45,391 nucleotides of DNA from Actinomycetes bacterium. Its GTDB lineage: Bacteria; Planctomycetota; Phycisphaerae; JAACET01. Positions 8,501-16,171 of the stretch are shown here, piece after piece. Numbering within the stretch: the stretch's first letter is position 1; each line of letters begins with the position of its first letter. The translations under genes and the position numbers were made by a program. The notes beneath the pieces were generated by a model. It had not been told where the DNA came from. It made no database searches and saw only the letters and a list, made by a program, of their open reading frames with translations. Where the stretch lies: NCBI GenBank assembly GCA_030614915.1, contig JAUXAG010000017.1, forward strand, positions 1-45,391, written 5' to 3'.

Positions 8501-9028
8501 ATGAAAAAAAGAAAAAGAGACCTATTAGCCTTGACGTTTGTAATCGCCCTCGTGGCCGGATGGGCCTTGTGCTCCGCAACGTACGGAGAAAAGCCTGACT
8601 CCCGGGCCAAGCTGCGTATCGGAACATACAAATCTTATATCCTAGCCATCGCTTATTACAGATCCGAAGTGTTCCAGAAGCAGACGGCCGATCTCAACGC
8701 CCAAACTGAGCAGGCCAAGGCTGACGGCAAGGCCGAGCTTGTCGAGCAGCTAAAGGCCAGGACCAAAGCCTTGCAGCAACAAGCCCATAGGCAAGTCTTC
8801 GGTGGCGAGCCAATCGACAGCATCCTCGCCCATATGAAGAATGCCCTGCCTGAAATCGCTCAGACCAACGGCGTGGAGGTTATCTCTGGGAAAGTGGCCT
8901 ACCACAGCCCGGCTGTGGAGCTTCTCGACATTACCGACGCCATGGTTCAGCAGTTTAATCCCAGCGAGGAGACCCTCAAAATAATCAAGACCATGATGAA
9001 GCACCACCCACCCGTTCAGGCAAAATAA
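8501..9028 (+). CDS. Secreted coiled-coil protein (OmpH/Skp-like)
   Basis: 175 residues with an N-terminal signal (basic KKRKR, then a hydrophobic stretch to about residue 28). After cleavage it begins KLRIGTYKSYILAIAYYRS, resembling the first strand of OmpH-like periplasmic proteins. Residues 55-95 are rich in Ala, Gln, Lys and Glu and likely form a helical arm. It might be a periplasmic chaperone or a lineage-specific unknown. It follows ccsA by 26 bases with AAGG before the ATG and ends before a hairpin terminator, so it is the third gene of the resB unit. Confidence 0.6.
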   Translation: MKKRKRDLLALTFVIALVAGWALCSATYGEKPDSRAKLRIGTYKSYILAIAYYRSEVFQKQTADLNAQTEQAKADGKAELVEQLKARTKALQQQAHRQVFGGEPIDSILAHMKNALPEIAQTNGVEVISGKVAYHSPAVELLDITDAMVQQFNPSEETLKIIKTMMKHHPPVQAK

Positions 9029-9081
9029 AGCGGATGGGCCCGCGTTAGAGCAGGCGTCGGCTGGCCTGGGGACATAGAAAT

Positions 9082-9115
9082 AGCACCCCCCACAACAGCG
9101 AGGGGTGCTGTTTTT
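9082..9115 (+). terminator. Rho-independent terminator of the resB unit
   Basis: Arms AGCACCCC (9082-9089) and GGGGTGCT (9102-9109) form an 8-bp stem with a 12-base loop, followed by GTTTTT on the plus strand. It lies 54 bases after the stop of the OmpH-like gene. On the minus strand the tail is ATTTCTAT, so weaker use by the converging cytochrome gene is possible. Confidence 0.8.
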
Positions 9116-9147
9116 GTATCAACTGTAACTCTACCGATGGCCAGTGC

Positions 9148-9762
9148 TTACTGCTCGTGGCAGACGCGGCACATGACGTTGTCGGTGTGTGTCTCAGTAT
9201 CGTACTCCCAGCGGAGGGCGTGCTCGCCGATACCGCTGCTGTGCACGTCGTGACAGCTCGAGCACTGCATCTTGTGCTGATCGTCCAGGAGAACAGCGTC
9301 GATTGTGCCTTCTCCCGTTTGCGAGCCGGCCGTTGTGGGGTTTTCCAAGTGCTCATCCTCTAAAGCCAAAGCGGCATCGTAAACGAACGAGATAGGATGG
9401 CTGTAGGCCAGATCGCTATGGGTGCCTGGTTCAAATTTGGCCGTCGAATCTGAGGCAAAAGGCAGCTGGAAGAAACTGTAGGTGCCGTCATGGCAACCTA
9501 GGCAGAGCTTGCTGGGCCCGTCCGGCTGCTCGACATCTGCATCCAAGGTCTTGCTGTCGTAGAGTTCGAAAGTCGGGATCCCGTCAGAATTCTGGGCCGT
9601 GCTCCACAGCGGCACACCGTGGGCATCTGGATCGGCGGGGTCGCCGGATCTGTGCACGACATGGCAATCGTGGCAGCCATAGTCACTGTGGACCGCCAGC
9701 AAAACTGAATTGCCGCCCAACAACACAAGAATGCCTACCAAAACTAGAAGTTTTCCTTTCAT
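9148..9762 (-). CDS. Secreted tetraheme cytochrome c
   Basis: I choose ATG at 9762, with GGAGGA 7 bases upstream. A longer frame to 9783 would translate the ribosome binding site. The 204-residue product starts MKGKLLVLVGILVLLGG, a signal peptide, and has four CxxCH motifs: CHDCH, CLGCH, CSSCH and CRVCH. SHPISFVYD and CHDGT are shared with the 12-heme protein encoded at 10305-12023 (HPISFVYDSTLA, SCHDGT), so the two are homologous; this one looks like a short version of its N-terminal part. It is a monocistronic gene with its own sigma-54-type promoter at 10007-10021 and a leader of about 240 bases. Confidence 0.88.
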   Translation of the reverse strand: MKGKLLVLVGILVLLGGNSVLLAVHSDYGCHDCHVVHRSGDPADPDAHGVPLWSTAQNSDGIPTFELYDSKTLDADVEQPDGPSKLCLGCHDGTYSFFQLPFASDSTAKFEPGTHSDLAYSHPISFVYDAALALEDEHLENPTTAGSQTGEGTIDAVLLDDQHKMQCSSCHDVHSSGIGEHALRWEYDTETHTDNVMCRVCHEQ

Positions 9763-10002
9763 ACTACATTCCTCCATTAGCACTGATCCTGGCCATCCAT
9801 AACTAATAAGAAGATGGCCTCAACTTAGACACTTCAACACTACTTCTTTCGATCTTGTCTGTTATGGCGATTGTTCCGATTTCGGTGGCTTTGGCTCCCC
9901 GTTCGAAGCAATCACCTTTACCTAGAGCACCTTCTCCCTCATGACGGCGGTGTGTCTGTTCTGGAGGCTCAACTCTGCCGTCCTGTGGAGTCATCTATCA
10001 AT
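9763..10002 (-). other. Long 5' leader of the tetraheme gene
   Basis: About 230 bases lie between the predicted start of transcription and the ATG. On the minus strand GTGATTG and CAATCGC (around 9875-9915) can pair over 7 positions, enclosing a loop with GGGGAGCCAAAGCC. A 63-codon frame (9803-9994) also exists but has no ribosome binding site and is not recognised. I see no convincing match to a known riboswitch. Confidence 0.3.
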
Positions 10003-10006
10003 AAAT

Positions 10007-10021
10007 GCAAAAACAGTGCCA
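10007..10021 (-). promoter_or_regulatory. Sigma-54-type promoter of the tetraheme gene (perfect core)
   Basis: On the minus strand TGGCAC-TGTTT-TTGC followed by AT: all six -24 bases, the full TTGC and correct spacing, flanked by a further upstream T. It is the best sigma-54 match in the window and lies in a 540-base stretch without other genes, 245 bases from the cytochrome ATG. Confidence 0.8.
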
Positions 10022-10095
10022 AGAAATCCTCCCCGGCGGCGGACTGAGCACGTAATTCAGAACCTCTTTTCATATAAAGGGTTACGTAGTCACTC

Positions 10096-10186
10096 TTGTG
10101 GAGGTGTTTCTTCGGCGGCTGTTTGTGGAAGCGGCGGTTTTCCCAGGATCGGGAATGGGGGGTTCTCGGGCCTCTCGATTGTGGAA
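10096..10186. promoter_or_regulatory. Three TTGTGGA repeats upstream of the sigma-54-type promoter
   Basis: TTGTGGAGG at 10096-10104, TTGTGGAA at 10123-10130 and TTGTGGAA at 10179-10186 lie about 75-165 bases upstream of the -24 element. That is the usual distance range for activator sites of sigma-54 promoters. The repeats are short and not clearly found at the other four promoters, so this is a candidate only. The rest of 10025-10304 is G-rich on the plus strand with no gene recognised. Confidence 0.3.
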
Positions 10187-10304
10187 ATGGGGGAAAGTCG
10201 GCCTCTCCCCCCTAGGAGCCATGTGGACCCGGGGGATGGCCTGATCAGACGACAACTAAAGGGTGTGCCCCGGTACTAGCAAGAGGCTCTGGCGGGCAGC
10301 TAGC

Positions 10305-12023
10305 TTACGGGTAATCCTCGTCGTCATGGTTTTCGTTGTGGCATTTCAGAGTGCACGAGCCTTTTCTAAAGCCTCTATCTTCGAAAAAGGGACCGTCGCC
10401 GGAATCGGCCGGCCCTACCACGTCACCGTCGAAGTTTATCAGATGAGCGCCGCTTCTCGAACCGATCTGGGTGGCACTTATGCCGTGAGGGTCGTGACAC
10501 ACCGAGCAGGGAGTATTTTTATCCAGAATGTGTTTCCTATGCTCATCGAAGGGATTATTATTTTCGGCCAGGATTTGGTTGCGGTTGTGGCAGCGATAGC
10601 ACAGGGCGTAGGCGGTGGGGCTTTCGGGAGTATGGTCGATGGTGGTGTAATTACGCACTAGCAGAGGCTGATTAGCCGAGCCGTGCGGCCCGCGAACGCC
10701 CTCGGCCGTGGAGTCCGAACCGTGGCAGTCGGTGCAGTAAATGATCGAGGTGGGATTGAGCGGTTGAAGTAGACTCGGCACGTCCATATTTTTGCCCTGG
10801 GCCTCGACGGGATGATAGCTGGGGTTGGAGGGTGAGAACTCGTCAGCCACATTGTTGTTGCGGATGACCCGGTCAATAATGGGCGAGCGAACAGGATTGT
10901 TCCAGGCGTGGCACTTGTAGCAGACCTCGTATTCGTAGGTGGCCTGGGGGGTAACCGCGCCGGAGCTGCTAACCCCGGAGACCCCTTTCATAACGGGCTT
11001 TATGAGAGGCGCACGTACAGCGGATGAGGCGGAGGCCTGATGGGGATTGTGGCAATCGGCGCATTCGACGTGGTCAGCCATGGTCAGGGGGGCCTCGGTG
11101 GGGTCGTGGACCCCGGTAGTGCGGCGAACCGGATGGGCGGAGGTTTTGAAGAACTCGGAGGAAAGATTTCCCCTCGCCACGGAACCGTCGTGACAGGCAA
11201 AGCAGTTTTCCTCTTCGGCCTCCTGGCGGAGCAGTCGTTGTCGGCCGCCGGCACTATGAGGCCGGTGGCAGCTTTCGCAGCCGGCTTGGCGAACGGAGTT
11301 GGCCCTTAAATTGTCCCACTCATCCCCTTGGGCGACGGACAAAGACGCCGAGGAGGTGGCATGGGAGGAAGAAAACCAACCGTCAAGGTCGTGGCAGCTG
11401 GTGCACATCTGGGATTCCAGATTGTCCATGCGCAGGAAATAGCCGAAGCTGTCGTCGTGGGGGTCGTGGCAGGTCGTGCACTGGAGCTGATGCTGGTGGT
11501 CGAGCGGCAGCTCCGGGGGGAGTGTTGCCGGGTCACGGAGCCCCCGTTTGCGCGTGGCCAGCGTCGAGTCGTAGACGAAGGAGATGGGATGGTCGTCGGT
11601 GAGATCAGTTCCGATGTAGCCGGCATCGCCAGGTGAGATAAAGATAGTCTGTCCCTTGATGGCGTTTCGCGAGTTGTAGGTTTCGGTCAAAGCGATGGTA
11701 CCGTCATGGCAGCTCAGGCAGAGGCGCGAAGTGCCCGTGGGCTGGCCCACGGCAGCTTTGAGGGTGGTGCTTTCGTACGTCTCGTAGTAGGCGCCGGAGT
11801 CATTTCTGTTCCATAGCGGGGCGATGGGATTGGAGGCGTGAGGAGTATGGCAGAATATGCAGACCTCGCTGGCACCGGCAACCTTGATGGGACCTGGGCC
11901 GCTGGCCGTAAGATTGTGCTTGCTGTTGACTACACTGGAACTCTCCTGAGCGCTGCTGCCTGCCGGCAGAAGCATGCAGAGGCAGAGGAAAACTGTGCTA
12001 GCGATTAGAAGACGCTTGTTCAT
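10305..12023 (-). CDS. Secreted multiheme cytochrome c (12 heme sites)
   Basis: 572 residues with a signal peptide (KRLLIASTVFLCLCMLLPAG, cleavage near SSAQE). There are eleven CxxCH motifs (CIFCH, CLSCH, CTTCH, CTSCH, CESCH, CFACH, CADCH, CYKCH, CTDCH, CYRCH, CSVCH) and a CX3CH (CTLKCH) close to the C-terminus. The first segment, ASEVCIFCHTPH, and the recurring CHDPH/CHNPH forms are typical of large outer-surface or periplasmic cytochromes of metal-reducing bacteria. AGGA lies 7 bases before the ATG. The gene overlaps the NHL lipoprotein gene by 26 bases and is last in the conduit operon. A surface-exposed terminal reductase or wire component is a reasonable inference. Confidence 0.9.
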   Translation of the reverse strand: MNKRLLIASTVFLCLCMLLPAGSSAQESSSVVNSKHNLTASGPGPIKVAGASEVCIFCHTPHASNPIAPLWNRNDSGAYYETYESTTLKAAVGQPTGTSRLCLSCHDGTIALTETYNSRNAIKGQTIFISPGDAGYIGTDLTDDHPISFVYDSTLATRKRGLRDPATLPPELPLDHQHQLQCTTCHDPHDDSFGYFLRMDNLESQMCTSCHDLDGWFSSSHATSSASLSVAQGDEWDNLRANSVRQAGCESCHRPHSAGGRQRLLRQEAEEENCFACHDGSVARGNLSSEFFKTSAHPVRRTTGVHDPTEAPLTMADHVECADCHNPHQASASSAVRAPLIKPVMKGVSGVSSSGAVTPQATYEYEVCYKCHAWNNPVRSPIIDRVIRNNNVADEFSPSNPSYHPVEAQGKNMDVPSLLQPLNPTSIIYCTDCHGSDSTAEGVRGPHGSANQPLLVRNYTTIDHTPESPTAYALCYRCHNRNQILAENNNPFDEHRKHILDKNTPCSVCHDPHGISATQIGSRSGAHLINFDGDVVGPADSGDGPFFEDRGFRKGSCTLKCHNENHDDEDYP

Positions 12024-13053
12024 CGTCTGTTCCTATATACTGAAAGATTTGAACGCGACTGTTGTAGCTATCGCAGACAAAGATTCTGTTGCTCGCATCG
12101 ACGGTTAGGCCGGAGGGCACCTGAAAGGCGCCGGCTTTCTCGCCCGGACCGCCGAAGGCCAGCAGGAAGCGGCCCTGCTGGTCGTAGACCTGAACTACGG
12201 AAAAGCGTGAATCAACTACGTAGATGTTTCCGAAGCTGTCGACGCCGACGCCTTTGGGCACGGCCAGGTACCCGGACGCGTCCCCGAGTTCGCCGATGTC
12301 GAAGAGGAATCGTCCTTGCCGATCGAAGACCTGCACGCGGAAGTTGAGAGAATCGGTGACGTATACCCGCCCGGTGTTATCCACAAAGACGTAGGTGGGA
12401 TAGTTGAATTGGCCGGGTTCTCTTCCCGGAGAACCGAAGCGGCGGAGGAGACGACCGGACAGCTCGAAAACGCAGACCTCGTTGGCCAGAGTATCGACGA
12501 CGTAGATGAGTTTTGCTTGGGGATCGAAGGCCAGGCCCGTCGGGCGTTCGAAGCCCCCGGGCTTTTCCAGAGTGTTTTCCAGTTTTCCATCGGGCTTGAG
12601 CAGAAATACCTTTTTCAGGGCGCTGTCAGCGACGGCGATTCTGTCATCACAGACAGCTACGGCCACCGGTGAGACGAAGAAGACTTTGCCCGCACGGTCG
12701 ATGAAAGAGCTTTTCGAGGAATGAAAATTGAACAGGTGGACGCCCTGCAGTTCCAGGTCGGTTACGTAGAGACATTGGTCGTCATGGACGGCCACGCCCT
12801 GCGGCCGCAAAAGATTGTGCCTTCTCGGCCCTAGGATGACTTCGCCCAGGCGTTCCATGAAGCTTGGATGTTGATCGAAATCGGCCGAACCGGATACGGT
12901 TCGCAGAAGGGCGATTCGCGGCGGGGCAGGCGGGGGAGGCCAAAACGCCAGGGGCTGTTGCGGGGGCTGCTTGGGGCTGCAGCCGAAGGTGAATACAGCC
13001 ATCAGAAATGCAGCGAGCAGTCCCGGAATATGCCGGCCTAATTGAGCTGACAT
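11998..13053 (-). CDS. NHL-repeat six-bladed propeller lipoprotein
   Basis: 351 residues. The N-terminus has a hydrophobic stretch and lipobox FTFGC (Cys 25), then the short proline-rich motif FWPPPPAPPRIALL. The rest is a series of NHL repeats (LLRPQGVAV, RPTGLAFD, YPTYVFVD, VPKGVGVD, VPSGLTVD, each followed by a YV-TD or YVVDS strand). Such propellers often bind proteins or ligands; in multiheme cytochrome operons they are frequent accessory lipoproteins of unknown role. A homolog is encoded at 18532-19638. GAGGG lies 7 bases before the ATG. The gene sits between the barrel and the 12-heme cytochrome genes, which suggests a role in assembling the conduit. Confidence 0.88.
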   Translation of the reverse strand: MSAQLGRHIPGLLAAFLMAVFTFGCSPKQPPQQPLAFWPPPPAPPRIALLRTVSGSADFDQHPSFMERLGEVILGPRRHNLLRPQGVAVHDDQCLYVTDLELQGVHLFNFHSSKSSFIDRAGKVFFVSPVAVAVCDDRIAVADSALKKVFLLKPDGKLENTLEKPGGFERPTGLAFDPQAKLIYVVDTLANEVCVFELSGRLLRRFGSPGREPGQFNYPTYVFVDNTGRVYVTDSLNFRVQVFDRQGRFLFDIGELGDASGYLAVPKGVGVDSFGNIYVVDSRFSVVQVYDQQGRFLLAFGGPGEKAGAFQVPSGLTVDASNRIFVCDSYNSRVQIFQYIGTDDEQASSNR

Positions 13054-13063
13054 GAGCGTGCCC

Positions 13064-15073
13064 TCAAAAGCGACGTATCAGATAAAAACCCACAGAGTCT
13101 GTGCTGCCTTCACTGGATTGCTGCGTAAAGATATCGTGCCGAGCCTGCAGGGAAAAAGCAAGGTTACGGTATTTCCATTCCAGCTGGAATCCCAGTCGCA
13201 CAAGCTTATCATTTTCGCGTCCCTGAGTGCGGATGTAGTCGCCCGTAAAGCGAATAAGGGTGTTGGCCCGGATTTTGGCGGTCAGAGCGCCGTAGGCCCG
13301 GTTGGTATCGAGGAAATCCCGTTGGGGGTCAAGGCCGAACTCGACGGCCCTGTCGTAGCCGAGTCTTTGGATCTCGCCTCCCAGCGAGAGATTGAGATTG
13401 CGACCTAATCGCCGGTGGAAGCTGGCCCGCAACCGGGTGCTATCCGAGGGCGGAGAGAGTTCCTGGTCGCGTATTTCGTGTTCGGCGGTGACCTTTAGGC
13501 CCTTATACTCCGTCTCCACGCCAAAGACTCTGACTGCCAAGGTATCGAGGTTCCCGGGATCATCACCCGAACGAAGAATTTCGTCGCGGAGGCGGTAGTC
13601 GAAGTAAAGCCAGAGGGGAAGGTCCAGGAATTTGAGACGATTGGTCCAGTTGAGATGGTTGGTGGTAAACTCCGCCTCCCGGGCTGCCTGAATAGTATAG
13701 TCGATCAGGACGTTCTCCGGGTCGACGATACCGCCGCCGGCCAGCCGGGCTATTTCGGTAAAGGCGCCGACGGTGTTGACGGTATAATCGGTGCCCTGGA
13801 CATAGACGGTGGTCTCCGCTGAATTCGTCACTGTCAGCGAGCCCAGCACGTTCGGCTCACTCAGCTGCGAGAAGGCTAGGCCCGTAAGAGTGACCGACTC
13901 GTTGCGAATAGAGCGCAGGCCGCCGCTTGATTCTTCCTTCTCGTACTCTTTTCCCAGCAGCAGTGAAGACGTGTATTGGCCCAGGGGAGTCTTCTTTCGA
14001 TAGTCCATATCCAGAAAACCACCGACGATGTCCTCGGATCCGTCCTCAAAACGCCGGTCGGTAAAGAGCAGCCGGCCGATTATGTCCAGGCTCTCGTAGA
14101 TGCTTTTGCTGAATCCCACCTCGCTGCTGACGGTCTGGTCTTGTTCCAGGTCTGTCTTGTCCAGGCCGTAGAAAAGCCCGTAGAAGCTGGACAAGGTGTC
14201 GGAGTGGACCAGGTCAAGTCGCTGGTCGGCGGTGAAGACCTGGTTTTCGAAGAATCCACGCCTATCCATGGCACGGAGGGATCCTCTATAGCGGTGTCTT
14301 TTTTCCCCGGAGCCGAAACGCCGCAGGTAGGCAATATCCAACTCGTGGCGGCGGTCGGGCAGGTCGCTGATGACGTCCGGGCCGCCGCCGGAGGGGTGGA
14401 AGATCGCGGTCTTATCAGTATTTTCGTACTCATAAATGAGCTTGGCCTGCCGGTCCCAGCTACGCTGGTCGCTGATGGTAAAACGGAGTTGTCTTGTGTG
14501 CTGCTCTTCCTCCCGGAGGTCGCTTTCCTCGCGGAGCTTGATATTCTCCAGCAGCAGGGACATGGGAAAGCGTCCCTTGGTGAGAATTTCCAGACCTTGG
14601 TGTTCTCTTTCCACCTCCAGGCGGCGGGCAAAGTCCCGATCGAGAAAATCCTGGGTCTGGGAGGCAAAGGCTTGCAGGGTAATGGGCTTCTCTTTCAAGA
14701 AGATTGCCGAGAGATTGTAGCCGACAATATTTCCGTCGGAGTCAAAATCCTCATTGTTTATGTCGATCCACTGCTGTTGCAGGCCCAGTCGAACGCTTGC
14801 GTCCCACTCGATCAGATTGGGGTGGTAAAAATATCCGTGGCTGTACAAGTCGAGACCTTCTTCAAAAAAGATATCTGTCTCCCTGGTTTCGAAACCCGAG
14901 GGGGTGCTTTCCTCGTCTTCCAACTGGAATTCGCCACGAAGGAAGAGCTCCCCTTTTATGGGGACCATTGCGAAGGGGCGAATGGGATAGCGCTGCTGGC
15001 CTTGGGCGTTTAGCGGCACGGCTGCGGCGATAAGCAGGCAAAGGAGAAAACTCTTGGCTGGGGAAACGGACAT
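13064..15073 (-). CDS. Large outer-membrane beta-barrel of a porin-cytochrome conduit
   Basis: 669 residues with a signal peptide (FLLCLLIAAAVPLNAQG). The mature part has alternating polar/hydrophobic strands throughout, no long hydrophobic helix, many short Asp/Gly turns, and ends in FYLIRRF with a terminal Phe, the outer-membrane insertion signal. The length would allow roughly 22-28 strands. It has no CxxCH. Neighbours on the same strand are a 10-heme lipoprotein and a 15-heme cytochrome upstream and an NHL lipoprotein and 12-heme cytochrome downstream. By analogy with Pcc and Mtr systems it would form the pore through which a cytochrome crosses the outer membrane. AGGAGG lies 8 bases before the ATG. 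Confidence 0.85.
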   Translation of the reverse strand: MSVSPAKSFLLCLLIAAAVPLNAQGQQRYPIRPFAMVPIKGELFLRGEFQLEDEESTPSGFETRETDIFFEEGLDLYSHGYFYHPNLIEWDASVRLGLQQQWIDINNEDFDSDGNIVGYNLSAIFLKEKPITLQAFASQTQDFLDRDFARRLEVEREHQGLEILTKGRFPMSLLLENIKLREESDLREEEQHTRQLRFTISDQRSWDRQAKLIYEYENTDKTAIFHPSGGGPDVISDLPDRRHELDIAYLRRFGSGEKRHRYRGSLRAMDRRGFFENQVFTADQRLDLVHSDTLSSFYGLFYGLDKTDLEQDQTVSSEVGFSKSIYESLDIIGRLLFTDRRFEDGSEDIVGGFLDMDYRKKTPLGQYTSSLLLGKEYEKEESSGGLRSIRNESVTLTGLAFSQLSEPNVLGSLTVTNSAETTVYVQGTDYTVNTVGAFTEIARLAGGGIVDPENVLIDYTIQAAREAEFTTNHLNWTNRLKFLDLPLWLYFDYRLRDEILRSGDDPGNLDTLAVRVFGVETEYKGLKVTAEHEIRDQELSPPSDSTRLRASFHRRLGRNLNLSLGGEIQRLGYDRAVEFGLDPQRDFLDTNRAYGALTAKIRANTLIRFTGDYIRTQGRENDKLVRLGFQLEWKYRNLAFSLQARHDIFTQQSSEGSTDSVGFYLIRRF

Positions 15074-15158
15074 TAGCCCATCCTCCTGCCGAGGCTCTGG
15101 GCCTGGGGTCTTTGGTCCATACGACTGATTATGCTTGTTATGGACATCACCCAGGCCC

Positions 15159-16169
15159 CTACCGGTTGACCGGAATACCCGGTTTCAAAAGATGCTCCCG
15201 CTCGGAGCGATGGCCTGCATGACAGAACAGACAGTCCGCACGCTGGACCGGGGGATGACTGCTGGTGCGGATCTCCTCGGGTTCATGGCAGTTATAGCAG
15301 ATCTGTTCCCCGGATGGCCTTATCAGGTGCGGGCGGGATGATCTGTGCGGGGTATGGCACAACGTGCACTGCCCCTGGCGAACCGGAGCATGAATTTCTT
15401 GGCCGGGGCCCGCCTCGAGCACCTTTTCGTGACAGGAAAGACAGACCGGGTCAACATCGTCTACTAGCTGATTGGATTTCTCTACAATGTGGCACTTGGC
15501 ACAATCGGCCTTTGCCCACTGTGTATGGGCAGGAATCTGTTTGGTTCGTCTTCTTCGCCGGTAGGTTCTTGAATCGGCCAGTAACAGACGATTTCCGGCC
15601 AAGTGGGGGTCGTGGCATCTCGAGCAGGCTCCTTCCTCTGCAGCCTTGTGATAGGGCTGTTGCAGAACGTCCGAGGCCTGGTGGCACCTCAAGCACAGAT
15701 CAGTCTCAGAAGCTGTCAGCAGGTTCCGGTGCTCCGACTTGTGCGCTTCGTGACAGAAAGAGCACTGGCCCAGGGCCACTGGGCCGTGGACCCAGTCGGA
15801 CTTCTCGTAGCGAAAATAGGCCCCGTGACATTTCCGGCAGAGTTCGGAGCCGTCTGCTGAAACCTGATAAGAGGTCCGAACGTCATGGCACTCAGAACAT
15901 TGCCCTTGCTGCCAGGGAGCATGATAAAAGAAAACCTCCGGCTTCCTCGGCTCTGACGCTTGGTCTGGTTCTCCCTCCGCTCTCCCTGGGCCGACAACTT
16001 CCTTAGGTTCCATGCCCTCCGGCGGAGGCACGCCATCGAAAAAGAAAGACAGAACGTGATACTTGGTAACCTTGCTGCAGCCGGCGTACAGGGTGCACAC
16101 GCCCAGCATCAGAGCAATGGGAATTACTATGCGCTTTAGGGCGAAGTTGAGGCTCATTTTCGGCAACAT
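15159..16169 (-). CDS. Decaheme cytochrome c lipoprotein
   Basis: 336 residues. A signal with lipobox TLYAGC is followed by a segment of about 60 residues containing YHVLSFFFDGVPPP. Then come ten CxxCH motifs: CSECH, CRKCH, CSFCH, CLRCH, CSRCH, CAKCH, CLSCH, CTLCH, CYNCH and CLFCH, in paired blocks of the HGPVALGQCSFCHEAHKS type. The FFFDGVP motif occurs N-terminal to hemes in other lipoprotein cytochromes associated with outer-membrane conduits. The lipid anchor suggests it sits on the outer membrane. Its ATG follows the stop of the 15-heme gene by 2 bases. An 85-base gap with no clear terminator separates it from the barrel gene. Confidence 0.9.
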   Translation of the reverse strand: MLPKMSLNFALKRIVIPIALMLGVCTLYAGCSKVTKYHVLSFFFDGVPPPEGMEPKEVVGPGRAEGEPDQASEPRKPEVFFYHAPWQQGQCSECHDVRTSYQVSADGSELCRKCHGAYFRYEKSDWVHGPVALGQCSFCHEAHKSEHRNLLTASETDLCLRCHQASDVLQQPYHKAAEEGACSRCHDPHLAGNRLLLADSRTYRRRRRTKQIPAHTQWAKADCAKCHIVEKSNQLVDDVDPVCLSCHEKVLEAGPGQEIHAPVRQGQCTLCHTPHRSSRPHLIRPSGEQICYNCHEPEEIRTSSHPPVQRADCLFCHAGHRSEREHLLKPGIPVNR

Positions 16170-16171
16170 TC

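Noticed and set aside
9860-9920. Possible c-di-GMP (GEMM-type) riboswitch because of GGGGAGCCAAAGCC
   Set aside because: The GNRA hairpin and the GGGACGCAAAGCC core of that class are not present; resemblance is limited to AAAGCC.
9803-9994. 63-codon minus-strand frame in the leader of the tetraheme gene
   Set aside because: No ribosome binding site, no recognisable sequence, and it lies between a strong promoter core and a gene with a good start; kept as leader RNA.
13976-15013. 345-codon plus-strand frame opposite the barrel gene
   Set aside because: The minus-strand gene has a signal peptide, strong ribosome binding site and terminal Phe; the antisense frame has none of these.
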